Source: Nocardia puris (GTDB lineage Bacteria > Actinomycetota > Actinomycetes > Mycobacteriales > Mycobacteriaceae). Taken from it: 64,000 nucleotides of DNA. How positions within the stretch are numbered: position 1 is the stretch's first letter; each line of letters begins with the position of its first letter. Of the stretch, positions 43,458 to 53,980 are shown piece by piece. Both the position numbers and the translations under genes were made by a program. The stretch covers positions 407,224-471,223 of the forward strand of contig NZ_QNRE01000001.1 of the NCBI RefSeq assembly GCF_003315035.1, in the 5' to 3' direction. The notes under the pieces were generated by a model that was given only the letters and a program-made list of their open reading frames with translations, searched no databases and was not told where the DNA came from.

Positions 43458-43922
43458 ATGGTGATGGGGCTGTCGACGTGGGAGGTGGCGTTCAATCGCC
43501 GGGTTATGCATCCGCTGATGAGTGCGGCGCTGCGGGCGGGGGTGGCGCCGCCGACGTTCGCGCTGGTGGAGACCGTCGGCAGGCGGACGGGGCAGCGGCG
43601 GCAGGTTCCGGTGGCGAATGGGTTGCGAGGCAACACGTTCTGGCTGATCGCCGGGCGGGCGGACAACGCCTATGTGCACAACATCCGCGCGAACCCGCGA
43701 GTCCGGATCAAGGCGCGGCCCAGCCGCGTCCGCGACGGCGCGCGGGCGCGCTGGCGGACGGGGACCGCGCACCTGCTGCCCGACGACGACGCGCGCGCCC
43801 GGCACGCGGAACTCGGTCGGGGACGCCCGCTCTACCGGTTGGACGGCCTCGCCCTGCGACGACTCGCCACGGACGGGCGCATGCTCACCATCCGCATCGA
43901 CCTCGACGACCGAGTTCGGTAG
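43458..43922 (+). CDS. deazaflavin (F420)-dependent nitroreductase family protein
   Basis: A 154-residue split-beta-barrel protein of the Ddn/FDR family. It begins with a helix (FNRRVMHPLMSAAL) and contains ETVGRRTGQRRQVPV and FWLIAGRADNAYVHNIRANPRVRI, where F420 phosphates bind. Family members reduce quinones or nitro compounds with F420H2. ATG 43458 and ATG 43464 both follow GGAGGAGG. The 20329-20466 remnant belongs to the same family. Confidence 0.85.
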   Translation: MVMGLSTWEVAFNRRVMHPLMSAALRAGVAPPTFALVETVGRRTGQRRQVPVANGLRGNTFWLIAGRADNAYVHNIRANPRVRIKARPSRVRDGARARWRTGTAHLLPDDDARARHAELGRGRPLYRLDGLALRRLATDGRMLTIRIDLDDRVR

Positions 43923-43968
43923 AGGTGGCCCGTCCGTCACGGTAACTTGTTGTGCCCGGTGGTTCGGC

Positions 43969-45315
43969 TCAGGCCAAGGCGGCGGCCACGCGCTCCGCGG
44001 CGGCGTCTCCGGAGGCGACGCAGGCGGGGACGCCGACGCCGTGGAGGTAGGCGCCGGCCAGCGCGAGGCCGTCGAGATCGGCTGTGGCGGTTTCGAGTTC
44101 GGCGATGCGGTCGAGGTGGCCTGGGGCGTACTGGGCCAGGGCGCCTGGCCAGCGTCGGACTGTGGCGGCCAGCGGGGTGAGAGCGATGCCGGTGACCGTC
44201 GACAGGTCCTCGGTGGCGGCCGTGACGAGCTCGTCGTCGGACCAGGACAGTGGCTTGTCGTCGCCGAATTTGCCGAAGGAGGCGCGCACGAGGGCGGTGT
44301 CGCGGTCGGCCAGGTGCGGCCACTTGCGGCTGGAGAGGGTGAATGCCTTGGCGCGCAACGGCTCTCCGGTGGCGACGAGGATGCCGGAGTGCTGCGGCAG
44401 CGGGGTGTCGTGCGGCAGGGACAGGGCGACCACCACGGAGGAGGACAGTTCGATGCCCGCCGCGGCGGTGGCGGCGGCGGGAGCCAGGTGGCGCAGCAGC
44501 CGTGCCGTGGCGGGGGCGGGCGTCGCGAGCACCACGCCGTCGACGGCGCCGATCGGGTCCACCACCCACCCGCGCGTCGACTTGGCCAGCCGCGTGACGG
44601 CCGTGCCGGTGACCACGCGCGCCTTCGACGCGTCCAGCAGGGCGTCGAGCAGTACGCGGTACCCGTCGCGCAGGCCGCCGAACACCGGGGCGTCCGACGG
44701 CGGCGGCAGGGCGGCCGCGACGGCGGCGGTGAGGCAGGTCGCGCCCGCGTCGAGGGCGGCGGCCAAGGTGGGCAGGGCGGCGCGCACACCGATGGAGCGA
44801 GAACTGCCCGCGTACACGCCGCCGAGCAGCGGGTCGACGCTGCGCTCCACGACCTGCGTGCCGAAACGGTCGGCCACCAGGCTGTGCACGTCGAGGTCGG
44901 CGTCGCGGTACCAGGCCAGCGGGCGGGTCGATTCGGTGGCGATCCGCTCCAGGGTGTCGCTGTCGACGAGGCCGCGCAGGGATTCGGCGTCGGAGGGGAT
45001 GCCCATCAGCGTACGCGGCGGCAGCGGATGCGCCGACCCGTCCGCCCAGATCAGGGGCCGCAGCCCCGCGGGGGTGACGAGTTGATCCTCGATGCCGAGT
45101 TCCCGCAGCAGTGCGGGCACCTCGGGCCTGCGTCCGACGAACGCCTCGGCCCCGAGATCCATTGTCTCCCCGCCGACTTCACCGGTGTGCAGGATGCCAC
45201 CCGCGCGCTCCCCCCGCTCGAGCACCACCAGATCCGCATCGGCCCCGAGCCGCGACCGCAACCGGTACGCCGCGACCAGCCCACTGATCCCGCCCCCGAC
45301 AATCGCGATCCTCAT
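43969..45315 (-). CDS. hemY: protoporphyrinogen/coproporphyrinogen III oxidase
   Basis: A 448-residue FAD enzyme. The N-terminus IAIVGGGISGLVAAYRL is the dinucleotide site, followed by LERGERAGGILHT. In actinobacteria it oxidises coproporphyrinogen III to coproporphyrin III (CgoX). The C-terminal FAD segment GAYLHGVGVPACVASG is intact. TACGGT lies 6 nt before ATG 45315, with no ribosome-binding site, so it is probably leaderless. It sits between chdC and hemE in the same order as Rv2676c-Rv2678c. Confidence 0.93.
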   Translation of the reverse strand: MRIAIVGGGISGLVAAYRLRSRLGADADLVVLERGERAGGILHTGEVGGETMDLGAEAFVGRRPEVPALLRELGIEDQLVTPAGLRPLIWADGSAHPLPPRTLMGIPSDAESLRGLVDSDTLERIATESTRPLAWYRDADLDVHSLVADRFGTQVVERSVDPLLGGVYAGSSRSIGVRAALPTLAAALDAGATCLTAAVAAALPPPSDAPVFGGLRDGYRVLLDALLDASKARVVTGTAVTRLAKSTRGWVVDPIGAVDGVVLATPAPATARLLRHLAPAAATAAAGIELSSSVVVALSLPHDTPLPQHSGILVATGEPLRAKAFTLSSRKWPHLADRDTALVRASFGKFGDDKPLSWSDDELVTAATEDLSTVTGIALTPLAATVRRWPGALAQYAPGHLDRIAELETATADLDGLALAGAYLHGVGVPACVASGDAAAERVAAALA

Positions 45316-45743
45316 GCCCCGACCGTAGCCCGCCCGTTGCGCACGGCGACCGCCCGACCCACCGGATGTTCGCTGGATCACGCCGAGCCTTCGCAGTGCG
45401 CCCCGGTGCCGTCCCCACGCAGCGCGTGCAGATCACCGGCGCGTGAGTCGGACCACGAGCGCGGCGCGGCCGACGAGCACGAACGCAGCGCACGGCAATC
45501 CGGATACTCGCCGTTCGGCCATGCCTACCGGACGCGAGCCCGAGAGAAGCCGCTGCGAGGACACACCCCGATCCGCAGCGCGTTCGGGTGCCGAGCCGCC
45601 TGCCGCCCGGATCCCGACGCCTCGGCCTGACCTCGTCAGCCCCGACGCAGCCTGGATCCAACCGCCCCGATCCCGACCGTCGCGCCCGATCTGGCAGTCC
45701 GACGGCACCCTGGGCCCCGACTCCCGCCCGAGCCCCCTTCCAC
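45316..45743. other. intergenic, no gene seen
   Basis: About 430 bp between hemE and hemY. Open frames exist on both strands but are rich in Arg and Pro and have no start signals or known motifs. The hemY -10 lies at its left end. In relatives this gap is short, so the extra sequence may be a relic of a lost gene. Confidence 0.45.
45322..45327 (-). promoter_or_regulatory. -10 element (TACGGT), leaderless start of hemY
   Basis: TACGGT on the minus strand ends 6 nt before ATG 45315. This implies that hemY has its own promoter rather than depending on hemE read-through. Confidence 0.5.
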
Positions 45744-46799
45744 TCAGAGTTCGTGGACGAGTTCCACCAGCGCGGTCAGCACACCCGGATCGGTATCGGG
45801 CAGCACCCCGTGCCCGAGGTTGAAGATGTGCCCGCTCGCACCGAGCACGATCGCCTCATCGGCCTCGGCGGCGATGCGCCGCGCTTCGGCCTCGACCGCC
45901 GCGGACCCGGCGAAGAGCACGGCGGGATCGAGGTTGCCCTGCAACGCTTTTCCGGGTCCCACGCGGCGCACGGCGTCGGTGAGCGGCACGCGCCAGTCGA
46001 CGCCGACCACGTCGGCGCCCGCCTCCCCCATCGCGCCCAGCAACTCGCCGGTGCCGACGCCGAAGTGGATGCGCGGCACACCCGCGTCGGCGACCTCGGC
46101 GAAGACCCGCTCGGAGTGCGGCAGCACGAACCGGCGGTAGTCGGCCAGCGAGAGCGCGCCGGCCCAGGAGTCGAACAGCTGGACCGCGTCCACGCCCGCC
46201 GCGAGCTGGGACTGGAGGAACACGATCGTGATGTCGGTGAGCACGCCGAGCAACTCGTGCCAGGTGGCGGGGTCGGCGTACATCATCGCCTTGGTGCGCT
46301 CGTGGTTCTTGCTGGGCCCGCCCTCCACCAGGTAGGACGCGAGCGTGAAGGGCGCGCCGGCGAACCCGATCAGCGGGGTCTGCCCGAGCGCGTCGGTGAG
46401 CAGCCGCACGCCCTCGGTGACCGCGCCGACCTCTTCGGGGCGCAGGCGCGGGAGCTTGCGCACATCGTCGAGTGTGCGCACCGGCGACGCCACGACGGGA
46501 CCCACACCGGGCACGATGTCGAGGTCCACACCGGCCGCCTTGAGCGGAACGACGATGTCGGAGAACAGGATCGCCGCGTCCACGCCGTGCCTGCGGATCG
46601 GCTGCATGGTGATCTCGCACACCAGCTCCGGATCGAAGCAGGACTCCAGCATGCCGATGCCCGCGCGCAGTTCCCGGTACTCGGGCAGCGAGCGGCCGGC
46701 CTGGCGCATGAACCACACGGGACGCCTGCTCGGGGTCGCGCCGGTGGCGGCGGCCAGGAACGGGGCGTCGGTCAACCGGCGGCGGGTGTAGGTGCTCAT
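45744..46799 (-). CDS. hemE: uroporphyrinogen decarboxylase
   Basis: A 351-residue enzyme that removes four carboxyls from uroporphyrinogen III to give coproporphyrinogen III. The signatures [19 protein letters not shown] and [17 protein letters not shown] are exact, and ILFSDIVVP carries the catalytic aspartate. Length is normal. TACGAT lies 7 nt before ATG 46799, so a leaderless transcript is likely. It is divergent from DUF3000. Confidence 0.95.
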   Translation of the reverse strand: MSTYTRRRLTDAPFLAAATGATPSRRPVWFMRQAGRSLPEYRELRAGIGMLESCFDPELVCEITMQPIRRHGVDAAILFSDIVVPLKAAGVDLDIVPGVGPVVASPVRTLDDVRKLPRLRPEEVGAVTEGVRLLTDALGQTPLIGFAGAPFTLASYLVEGGPSKNHERTKAMMYADPATWHELLGVLTDITIVFLQSQLAAGVDAVQLFDSWAGALSLADYRRFVLPHSERVFAEVADAGVPRIHFGVGTGELLGAMGEAGADVVGVDWRVPLTDAVRRVGPGKALQGNLDPAVLFAGSAAVEAEARRIAAEADEAIVLGASGHIFNLGHGVLPDTDPGVLTALVELVHEL

Positions 46800-46806
46800 C
46801 ACCGCT

Positions 46807-46812
46807 ATCGTA
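46807..46812 (-). promoter_or_regulatory. -10 element (TACGAT), leaderless start of hemE
   Basis: TACGAT on the minus strand ends 7 nt before ATG 46799; no ribosome-binding site is seen. Confidence 0.5.
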
Positions 46813-46891
46813 GGCGGGCCCGCGACCGCTCCGGCACGGGCGGCGGGCATCTCCGGCGGCGCGCCTCCGCCCGCCGGGAGCGCCCAGGGTC

Positions 46892-46897
46892 TACCGT
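46892..46897 (+). promoter_or_regulatory. -10 element (TACCGT), leaderless start
   Basis: TACCGT ends 7 nt before GTG 46905 of the DUF3000 gene; no ribosome-binding site is seen. Confidence 0.5.
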
Positions 46898-46904
46898 CGC
46901 ATTT

Positions 46905-47540
46905 GTGACACCGCTCGACTTCCGCGACGGCGCCGCACCGACCGAAGGACCCCCGGGCGAGCCACCTCGCTTCCGCGCCGCGGTCGAGGCGATGGGCACC
47001 GCGACAGTGCATCCCCGGATCGAGCTCGCGCCCATCCGGCCCCCACAGCGCCTCGCCCCGTACTCCTACGCCATCGGCGCGGAAGTCAAACATCCCGAAA
47101 CCCCTGTGGTGCCGGTCGATTCCGAGGGCGACGCGTTCGGGCGGTTGATCCTGCTGCACGATCCCGACGGCGACGACGCGTGGCACGGCGTGTTCCGGCT
47201 GGTCGCCTACGTGCAGGCCGATATCGATGCCTCGCTGGCCAACGACCCACTGCTGCCCGAGGTGGCGTGGAGCTGGCTGGTGGATTCGCTGGAGTCGCGC
47301 GCCGAGCCGTACACGGCGCTCGGCGGCACCGTCACCGCGACGAGTTCGGTCCGCTACGGCGATATCGCGGGCCCGCCGCGCGCCCACCAGCTCGAGCTGC
47401 GCGCCTCCTGGACCGCGCTCACCACCGAGATGCGCCCGCACGTGGAGGCGTTCTGCGAGGTGCTCGCCTATTCGGCGGGGCTGCCCCCGGCCGGGGTGAC
47501 ACATCTGCGCCCAGACCCCTACACAAGCAACGACGCGTAA
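46905..47540 (+). CDS. DUF3000 protein (Rv2680-like)
   Basis: A 211-residue soluble protein of an actinobacteria-specific family. It begins with [20 protein letters not shown] and contains [22 protein letters not shown] and LVDSLESR, all conserved in DUF3000 as I recall it. No function is known. It lies between hemE and the RNase D gene, as in M. tuberculosis. GTG 46905 fits the -10 element; upstream in-frame codons carry no similarity. Confidence 0.82.
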   Translation: MTPLDFRDGAAPTEGPPGEPPRFRAAVEAMGTATVHPRIELAPIRPPQRLAPYSYAIGAEVKHPETPVVPVDSEGDAFGRLILLHDPDGDDAWHGVFRLVAYVQADIDASLANDPLLPEVAWSWLVDSLESRAEPYTALGGTVTATSSVRYGDIAGPPRAHQLELRASWTALTTEMRPHVEAFCEVLAYSAGLPPAGVTHLRPDPYTSNDA

Positions 47541-47649
47541 CCCTCCGGTGTCACCCGCTCACCCGAGACTCGCTCCGCGTAGCGATGCCCGATGACGTCT
47601 CCGCTGGTTACTTCGGCCGCTCCTGTCACACCGATCTCCGGGAGCCACC

Positions 47650-48199
47650 ATGCCGACCCAGCCGACCGCGCCGACACGCGGCCGACCGGTGCCGTTCTTC
47701 CTCGCCGCGTTCCCCCTCACCTGGGCCGCCTGGATACCGGCGGCGCTTCTGGCCCGTGACGCGCAGTCGTCCGGCGCGGCTACGCGCTGCCCGGGCTCCA
47801 GCGCGTGCTCGCGCCGTGGGCGGCGAACCTGGTGCTCGGGCTCGCCTGGTCGGTGTGGCATCTGCCGCTGTAGTGGAATCCGGAAGTCGCCCGATGCGAT
47901 TCGAACTTCGCGCTGTATATCGTGTCGACGACGGCCTGTCCGTCGTCCTGGGGTGGCTCTACAACGCCGCCGGCGCGAACACGATGGTCGCCGTGGTCGC
48001 GCACACGGTGTCGAACGTCTGCTACGGGTTTGTCGCCGCCGCCATCGAACCTCGGCTGCAATGGGTCGATACGGTGGTGATGGCGTGCGCGGGGCTGGCG
48101 ATCTTGGTGCTCACCCGGGGACGTATCGGAGTCGCGCCGGGCGTTCCCGGGAGCCTTTCCGCGCACCCGGAGTCGCATACCAGCAACGTACGTACCTGA
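47650..48199 (+). pseudogene. CPBP intramembrane protease, deleted and frameshifted
   Basis: An intact start (ATG 47650, RPVPFFLAAFPLTWAAWIPA) is followed by a deletion. RRGYALPGLQRVLAPWAANL then appears in another frame and ends at TAG 47871. FALYIVSTTA and finally LGWLYNAAGANTMVAVVAHT follow in further frames. These are consecutive parts of a CPBP (Abi-type) membrane protease. The EExxR motif, which should precede RGYALP, is gone. The gene is dead. Confidence 0.65.
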
Positions 48200-48221
48200 C
48201 CACAACGTAAAGTTCAGGTCT

Positions 48222-49490
48222 ATGCCGGAAGCAGACCAGCCCGACGAGGGGCGCAGCGCGGGAGAGAACCCAGCGGAACCACTGCTCGCGCCCGCCGACG
48301 GGGTGCCACCGGTGCTCGACACCGCCGAGCAGGTCGCGGCCGCCGCCCGCGCCCTCGCCGCGGGGCACGGCCCGCTCGCCGTCGACGCCGAGCGCGCGTC
48401 CGGTTTCCGCTACTCGGCGCGCGCCTACCTGATCCAGCTGCGCCGCGCGGGCGCGGGCACCTTCCTGATCGACCCGATCCCGGTGACCGACGCGCTCACC
48501 CCGCTGGCCGAGGCGATCAACGAACTCGAGTGGGTGCTGCATTCGGCCGACCAGGACCTGCCGGGGCTGGCGGAGCTGGGCTTGCGCCCGGCGCGGCTGT
48601 TCGACACCGAGCTGGGCGGTCGGTTGGCCGGCTACGAGCGCGTCGGGCTCGCCGCGATGGTGGAGCGACTACTCGGCCGGGCGCTGCGCAAGGGGCACGG
48701 CGCGGCGGATTGGTCCACCCGGCCGCTGCCCGCTGACTGGCTCAACTACGCCGCGCTGGACGTGGAACTGCTGCTGGAACTGCGCGACTCGGTCGCCGCC
48801 GATCTGGACGAGCAGGGCAAAAACGACTGGGCCGCACAGGAATTCGAGCACGTGCGGACCAACGAGCCGCCCGCGCCGAAGGCGGACCGCTGGCGGCGCA
48901 CCTCCGGCATCCACACGCTGCGCAAGACCAGACAGCTGGCGGTGGTGCGCGAGCTGTGGACCACCCGCGACGCGCTGGCCCGCTCCCGCGATGTGGCGCC
49001 CGCCCGGATCCTGCCCGACAGCGCGATCGTCGCCGCCGCCTCCGCCGACCCGCGCACCATCGCGCAACTGCGCGCCCTCCCGGTGTTCGGCGGGCCGCGC
49101 CAGCGCCGCTACTCCCGGGAATGGCTGGGCGCCGTGGACCGCGCCCGCACCCTGCCCGACAGCGAACTCCCGCCGCTCACACAGCCTTTCGACGGGCCGC
49201 CGCCGGTGAACCGCTGGGAGCGCCGCGATCCGGCCGCCGCCGCCCGCCTCACCCGCGCCCGCACCGCCATGGGCGAATTGTCCACGCGCCACAGCATTCC
49301 CGTGGAGAACCTGCTCTCCCCCGACCTCGTGCGCCGCCTGTGCTGGGACGGCCTGCCCGATTACCAGCGCGCCGACGCGGCCGAATTGTCCTCGGCGATA
49401 GAGGATTTCCTGAAGTCGGGCGGCGCGCGGCCGTGGCAGCGCGAACTCGCCGTCCCCGTGCTCGCGGCGGCGCTGACCGCCGAGAAGTAG
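48222..49490 (+). CDS. ribonuclease D-type exonuclease with HRDC domain (Rv2681-like)
   Basis: A 422-residue DEDD-family 3'-5' exonuclease. The acidic motifs are visible: VDAERASGFRY (ExoI), HSADQDLPGL (ExoII) and NYAALDVELLLEL (ExoIII). An HRDC-type helical domain follows, with a second similar region towards the C-terminus. It would trim tRNA and other stable RNA. TAAAGT lies 8 nt before ATG 48222, perhaps a leaderless start. Its 3' end faces the LLM remnant. Confidence 0.88.
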   Translation: MPEADQPDEGRSAGENPAEPLLAPADGVPPVLDTAEQVAAAARALAAGHGPLAVDAERASGFRYSARAYLIQLRRAGAGTFLIDPIPVTDALTPLAEAINELEWVLHSADQDLPGLAELGLRPARLFDTELGGRLAGYERVGLAAMVERLLGRALRKGHGAADWSTRPLPADWLNYAALDVELLLELRDSVAADLDEQGKNDWAAQEFEHVRTNEPPAPKADRWRRTSGIHTLRKTRQLAVVRELWTTRDALARSRDVAPARILPDSAIVAAASADPRTIAQLRALPVFGGPRQRRYSREWLGAVDRARTLPDSELPPLTQPFDGPPPVNRWERRDPAAAARLTRARTAMGELSTRHSIPVENLLSPDLVRRLCWDGLPDYQRADAAELSSAIEDFLKSGGARPWQRELAVPVLAAALTAEK

Positions 49491-49499
49491 GCGCCGCCG

Positions 49500-49748
49500 C
49501 GTCGCCCCTTCGCAGGAGGGCCCGCGCCGCGCCAGCGTGAAAGCTTCTTCGCGGGAAGAGATTTCGGGGAGCTGGCGCAGCCACCAGGTGGCGCCGGCCC
49601 GTTCGTAGGCGGCACGTTCGCCGTCGCGTTCCGGCGGCACAGCGAGGGTGACCTCGAAACCGTCGAGGGTGCCGCGCTGCTCGGCGATGGCGCGCGGGTC
49701 GGCCAGTTCCCCGAACGGGGGCAGATACACCCCTTGCCGCAGCACCAT
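49500..49748 (-). pseudogene. LLM-class flavin/F420-dependent oxidoreductase, core deleted
   Basis: ATG 49748 begins with GVYLPPFGELADPRAIAE, the first strand of a luciferase-like monooxygenase. It continues within a few residues into GFEVTLAVP and AGATWWLRQLPE, which belong to the C-terminal end. About 180 residues of the barrel are missing. The stop is lost and the frame runs on into the RNase D gene on the other strand. Confidence 0.6.
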
Positions 49749-49939
49749 GCGGGCCTGACTCGTGAGCGGTCGGATGCGGTGCGCGCCTTCGCGCCGGGTT
49801 GTGCGACGGTCACCTCGGGCGGCCGGAGCCACACCAGGTAGACGGTGTCGCCCCGGCGCACCACCCGCAGACACCCCAGCCGCCGATGCTTCCCTACGGC
49901 CAGCACCGCACCTCGGTCGAACGGGTGGGAACCCCCGGA
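49749..49939. other. intergenic, unassigned minus-strand frame
   Basis: The minus strand reads HRRLGCLRVVRRGDTVYLVWLRPPEVTVA, which looks protein-like but cannot be assigned. It may be another part of the damaged region between RNase D and dxs. Confidence 0.3.
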
Positions 49940-51841
49940 TCAGCGGGCGTCGAGCCAGCCGCGGATGCGGCGCGCGACATCGGCCGGGGTGAGCCCCAGC
50001 TCCTCGTGCACCTCGCCGCGCGAGGCGTGGTCCAGGAACGCCTGCGGAACACCGAGATCGCGGGTCGGCACGTCGAGTCCGGCGGCGCGCAGCCGCGCCG
50101 AGACGGTGGAGCCGATGCCGCCGTGCAGGCCGCCGTCCTCCAGCGTCACCACCAGGCGGTAGTTCTCGGCCAGCTTCACGATGGTGTCGGAGACCGGCAG
50201 CACCCAGCGCGGGTCGAGGACGGCGACCTTCACGCCCTCGGGCTCGAGCAGTTCGGCGACGCGCAGTGCGCACGAGGCGAACGAGCCCACGGCCACCACC
50301 AGCACGTCGCCGCGCTGGGCCTGCGCCGAACCGCCGTCGCCCTCCGGCAGCCGCAGCACGTCCACGCCGTCCAGGCGCTCCACGGCGGCGATGTCGTCGC
50401 CGACGCTGCCCTTCGGGAACCGCACGGCGGTGGGGCCGTCGCTGATGGCCAGCGCCTCGGCGAGCTCCTCGCGCAGCGTGGCCGCGTCACGCGGGGCCGC
50501 CACCCGGATGCCGGGGATGATGCCCAGCACCGACAGATCCCACATGCCGTTGTGGCTGGCGCCGTCGGTGCCCGTGATGCCCGCGCGGTCCAGCACCACC
50601 GTGACCGGCTGCTTCAGCAGCGCGACGTCCATGAGCAGCTGGTCGAACGCGCGGTTGAGGAAGGTCGAGTAGATGGCGACCACCGGGTGCAGCCCGCCGA
50701 GCGCCAGGCCGGCCGCCGACGCCATCGCGTGCTGTTCGGCGATGCCGACGTCGAACATGCGGTCCGGGAACCGCTCGCCGAACGCGGCCAGCCCGGTGGG
50801 ACCCGGCATGGCGGCGGTGATGGCGACGATGTCGTCGCGGCGCTCGGCGTGCGCGATGAGTTCCTGGGAGAACACCGACGTCCAGCCGACCGCCTTGGGA
50901 CCGCCGACGGGTTCGCCGGTGAGCGGGTCGATCGGGTCGCAGGCGTGCATCTGGTCCGCGACGTGGTTCTCGGCGGGCGCGTACCCGCGGCCCTTCTGCG
51001 TCACCGCGTGCACCACGACCGGGCCGCCGAAGTCCTTGGCCCGCCGCAGCGCCGATTCCATCGCGGCGGCGTCGTGCCCGTCGACCGGGCCCACGTACTT
51101 GAGCCCGAGATCGCCGAACAGCTCCTGCGGGCTCACCGCGTCCTTGATGCCCGCCTTGACCGCGTGCACCATCGAATACGCCGACTCCCCGACCCGGGGA
51201 ATGCTCTTGAGCAGGCGTTTGCCCGCGTCCAGCGCGTGTTCGTAGACGGGCTGGGTGCGCAGCGCGGTGAGCCGCTCGGCGAGCCCGCCGATGGTGGGCG
51301 CGTAGGAGCGGCCGTTGTCGTTGACCACGATCACCACGGAGCGGTCGGGGGCGCCCGCGATATTGTTCAGCGCCTCCCAGCACATGCCGCCGGTGAGCGC
51401 GCCGTCGCCGACCACCGCGACCACGTGCCGGTCCCGCTGACCGGTGAGCGCGAACGCCTTGGCCAGGCCGTCGGCGTAGGACAGCGCGGCCGAGGCGTGC
51501 GAGGACTCGACCCAGTCGTGGACGCTCTCGGCGCGGCTCGGGTAGCCGGACAGTCCGCCGCGCTTGCGCAGGCCGTCGAACTGGTCCTTGCGACCGGTGA
51601 GGATCTTGTGCACGTAGGCCTGGTGGCCGGTGTCGAAGATGAGCGGGTCGGCCGGCGAGTCGAACACCCGGTGCAGCGCGATGGTCAGCTCCACCACACC
51701 GAGGTTGGGGCCGAGGTGACCGCCCGTCGCGGCGACCTTCGTCACCAGGAACTCACGGATCTCCTCCGCCAGCTCCCGCACCTCGGCCACGGTCAGCCGG
51801 CGCAGGTCTTCGGGCGTGTCGACCCGGGAAAGGACTCCCAC
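49940..51841 (-). CDS. dxs: 1-deoxy-D-xylulose-5-phosphate synthase
   Basis: A 633-residue thiamine-diphosphate enzyme that condenses pyruvate and glyceraldehyde 3-phosphate, the first step of the MEP isoprenoid pathway. The TPP motif [24 protein letters not shown] and the transketolase motif [18 protein letters not shown] are intact. Length is standard. Its product feeds decaprenyl phosphate, also needed by AftC. GTG 51841 starts the family-like [14 protein letters not shown]; a GGAGGG lies rather far (11 nt) upstream. It corresponds to Rv2682c. Confidence 0.95.
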   Translation of the reverse strand: MGVLSRVDTPEDLRRLTVAEVRELAEEIREFLVTKVAATGGHLGPNLGVVELTIALHRVFDSPADPLIFDTGHQAYVHKILTGRKDQFDGLRKRGGLSGYPSRAESVHDWVESSHASAALSYADGLAKAFALTGQRDRHVVAVVGDGALTGGMCWEALNNIAGAPDRSVVIVVNDNGRSYAPTIGGLAERLTALRTQPVYEHALDAGKRLLKSIPRVGESAYSMVHAVKAGIKDAVSPQELFGDLGLKYVGPVDGHDAAAMESALRRAKDFGGPVVVHAVTQKGRGYAPAENHVADQMHACDPIDPLTGEPVGGPKAVGWTSVFSQELIAHAERRDDIVAITAAMPGPTGLAAFGERFPDRMFDVGIAEQHAMASAAGLALGGLHPVVAIYSTFLNRAFDQLLMDVALLKQPVTVVLDRAGITGTDGASHNGMWDLSVLGIIPGIRVAAPRDAATLREELAEALAISDGPTAVRFPKGSVGDDIAAVERLDGVDVLRLPEGDGGSAQAQRGDVLVVAVGSFASCALRVAELLEPEGVKVAVLDPRWVLPVSDTIVKLAENYRLVVTLEDGGLHGGIGSTVSARLRAAGLDVPTRDLGVPQAFLDHASRGEVHEELGLTPADVARRIRGWLDAR

Positions 51842-52102
51842 CTGAACTCGCTCCCTCCGGATAGCGCTTCTGATCCGGTCAGTCTACGGAGGTGCGACGG
51901 ATGCCCTTGCCCGACAACCGCCCGCACCCGACACCTCCGCCACGGGCTGTGAGACCGGACATACGCGGACACCTTCCGGTGTCCGGCTGTTATCCCAACC
52001 GTACCCGCCCGGTCAGGGCACTGCCGACGAAGGACGGCATCGCACCCGTCACGTTGACGGAACGGGGTTGCGGCGTTCCAGCCGCGGTGCGCGCCCGCCC
52101 TT

Positions 52103-52108
52103 TACAGT
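52103..52108 (+). promoter_or_regulatory. -10 element (TACAGT), leaderless start of glsA
   Basis: TACAGT ends 6 nt before GTG 52115 and no ribosome-binding site is seen. Confidence 0.5.
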
Positions 52109-52114
52109 TGTCCT

Positions 52115-53980
52115 GTGGCCGCCCCCATCGCCGAGGTTCCGCGCGCGGTCGATCCCGGTGTGGTCGCCGGGATCGTCGAGGACGTGTACGCCCTGTGCCG
52201 GGCCGACACCTCCGGCGCGCCCGCCGACTACATCCCGGAACTGGCCGCGGTGCCCCCGGATTCGTTCGGATTGTGCCTGGCCACCGCCGACGGCCGGGTC
52301 TACGGCACCGGTGATGTGGACCTGCCGTTCACCATCCAGTCCATCTCCAAACCGTTCACCTACGCGCTGGCCCTGGCCGATCGCGGGCTCGCGGCGGTGG
52401 CGGAACGCATCGATGTGGAGCCCTCCGGGGAGCCCTTCAACGAGATCAGCCTCGACCCCGTCACCGAGCGCCCGCGCAATCCGATGATCAACGCGGGCGC
52501 GATCACCGCCGCCTCCCTGGTGGACGGCCGCGACGCCGCCGACAAGTTCGAGCGGGTGCGGCGCACGTATTCGCGGTTCGCGGGCCGCGAGCTGACGCTG
52601 AACGAAGCGGTGTACGCCTCCGAGGCGCGCACCGGCTATCGCAACCGCGCGATCGGCTACATGCTGCGCTCCTTCGGCATCCTCGACGCCGACCCCGACG
52701 ACGCGGTGGACCGTTACTTCCGGCAGTGCTCGGTCGACATCACCTGCCGCGATCTGGCGATCATGGCGGCGACGCTGGCCAACAACGGCGTCAACCCGCT
52801 CACCAAGGAGCGCGCGCTGTCCACGGCGCTCACCGAACAGGTGCTGAGCGTGATGACCACGTGCGGCATGTACAACGCGGCGGGCGACTGGGTGTCCACC
52901 GTCGGGCTGCCCGCCAAGAGCGGGGTGGGCGGCGGCATCCTCGCGGTGCTGCCGGGCCAGATCGGCATCGCCGTGTACTCCCCGCGCCTGGACGAGCACG
53001 GCAACAGCGTGCGCGGCGTGGCCGCCTGCCGCGAGCTCTCGCGACGGCTGGAACTGCACTTCCTGCACGTCACGCGGGCGGCGCGCGCCGCCATTCGCGC
53101 GGACTACACGGTGGCGGAGGTGCCGTCGCGGCGGCGGCGCAGCCCCGAGGAGATCGCCGTGCTGGACGCGCACGGGTCGCGCGCGCGGGTGTACGAACTG
53201 CACGGCGACCTGCTGTTCGCCGGTGCGGAACGGGCCGTGCGGGTGATCGAACCGCAGGCCGGGGAGTTGGACGCGCTGGTGATCGATCTGCGCCGAGTCG
53301 GCGACGTGAGCGCGATCGCGGTGACGATGCTCGACGGGTTGCAGCGCGAACTCGCGGCGGCCGGATGCCGGGTGGCGCTGGTCGATCCCGACGCCAAGCT
53401 CGGGCACCTGGTGTCGAGCCTGGACCCGCGTGACCCGCGCGGGCGGGTGTTCGTGGACCGCGACACCGCGACGGAGTGGTGCGAGGACATCGTGCTGGAG
53501 CGGCACTGTCCGGCCGGCCAGCAGGCGTGCGTGTCCATCACCGTCGCCGAACATCCCCTGCTGGCCGCGTTGAGCGCCGACGACCGCGCCCGTCTCGCGG
53601 CCGATTTCGAGACCCGCACCATCGCACGCGGCGAAGTGATCGCGCGGCGGGGCAGCGAACGATCCGGGCTGTACCTGATCCTCGAGGGGCGCGTGCGGAT
53701 CACCTTCGAGGGCGGCGACGGCCGCACCCACCGCCTGGTGACGCTGTCGGCGGGGATGTCCTTCGGCGAGATCCCCATGCTGGTCGGCGGGCCCTTCGTC
53801 AACGAGGTCCGCGCCGATTCCCGCGTCCGCGTCGCCGTCCTCCCGCCACCGCGCTTCGACGCCCTCACCGAGAAGGCTCCCCACCTCAAGCTCGCGCTGC
53901 TGGAACGCCTCGCCGCCGGTGCCTACGCGCAGATGGACGCGGCGGTACGCGCCATCGCCGTGCGGGGCGGGGACTACTAG
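52115..53980 (+). CDS. glsA: glutaminase A fused to STAS and cyclic-nucleotide-binding domains
   Basis: A 621-residue three-domain protein. Residues 1-310 are a beta-lactamase-fold glutaminase with the catalytic SxxK (SISK, 76-79) and the RPRNPMINAGAI segment; it hydrolyses glutamine to glutamate and ammonia. Residues about 335-440 are a STAS domain. Residues about 470-600 are a cNMP-binding domain (GEVIARRGSERSGLYLILEG, SFGEIPML). Together they suggest control by a phosphorylated or nucleotide signal. Such fusions are known in actinobacteria. The gene is divergent from dxs. Confidence 0.92.
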   Translation: MAAPIAEVPRAVDPGVVAGIVEDVYALCRADTSGAPADYIPELAAVPPDSFGLCLATADGRVYGTGDVDLPFTIQSISKPFTYALALADRGLAAVAERIDVEPSGEPFNEISLDPVTERPRNPMINAGAITAASLVDGRDAADKFERVRRTYSRFAGRELTLNEAVYASEARTGYRNRAIGYMLRSFGILDADPDDAVDRYFRQCSVDITCRDLAIMAATLANNGVNPLTKERALSTALTEQVLSVMTTCGMYNAAGDWVSTVGLPAKSGVGGGILAVLPGQIGIAVYSPRLDEHGNSVRGVAACRELSRRLELHFLHVTRAARAAIRADYTVAEVPSRRRRSPEEIAVLDAHGSRARVYELHGDLLFAGAERAVRVIEPQAGELDALVIDLRRVGDVSAIAVTMLDGLQRELAAAGCRVALVDPDAKLGHLVSSLDPRDPRGRVFVDRDTATEWCEDIVLERHCPAGQQACVSITVAEHPLLAALSADDRARLAADFETRTIARGEVIARRGSERSGLYLILEGRVRITFEGGDGRTHRLVTLSAGMSFGEIPMLVGGPFVNEVRADSRVRVAVLPPPRFDALTEKAPHLKLALLERLAAGAYAQMDAAVRAIAVRGGDY

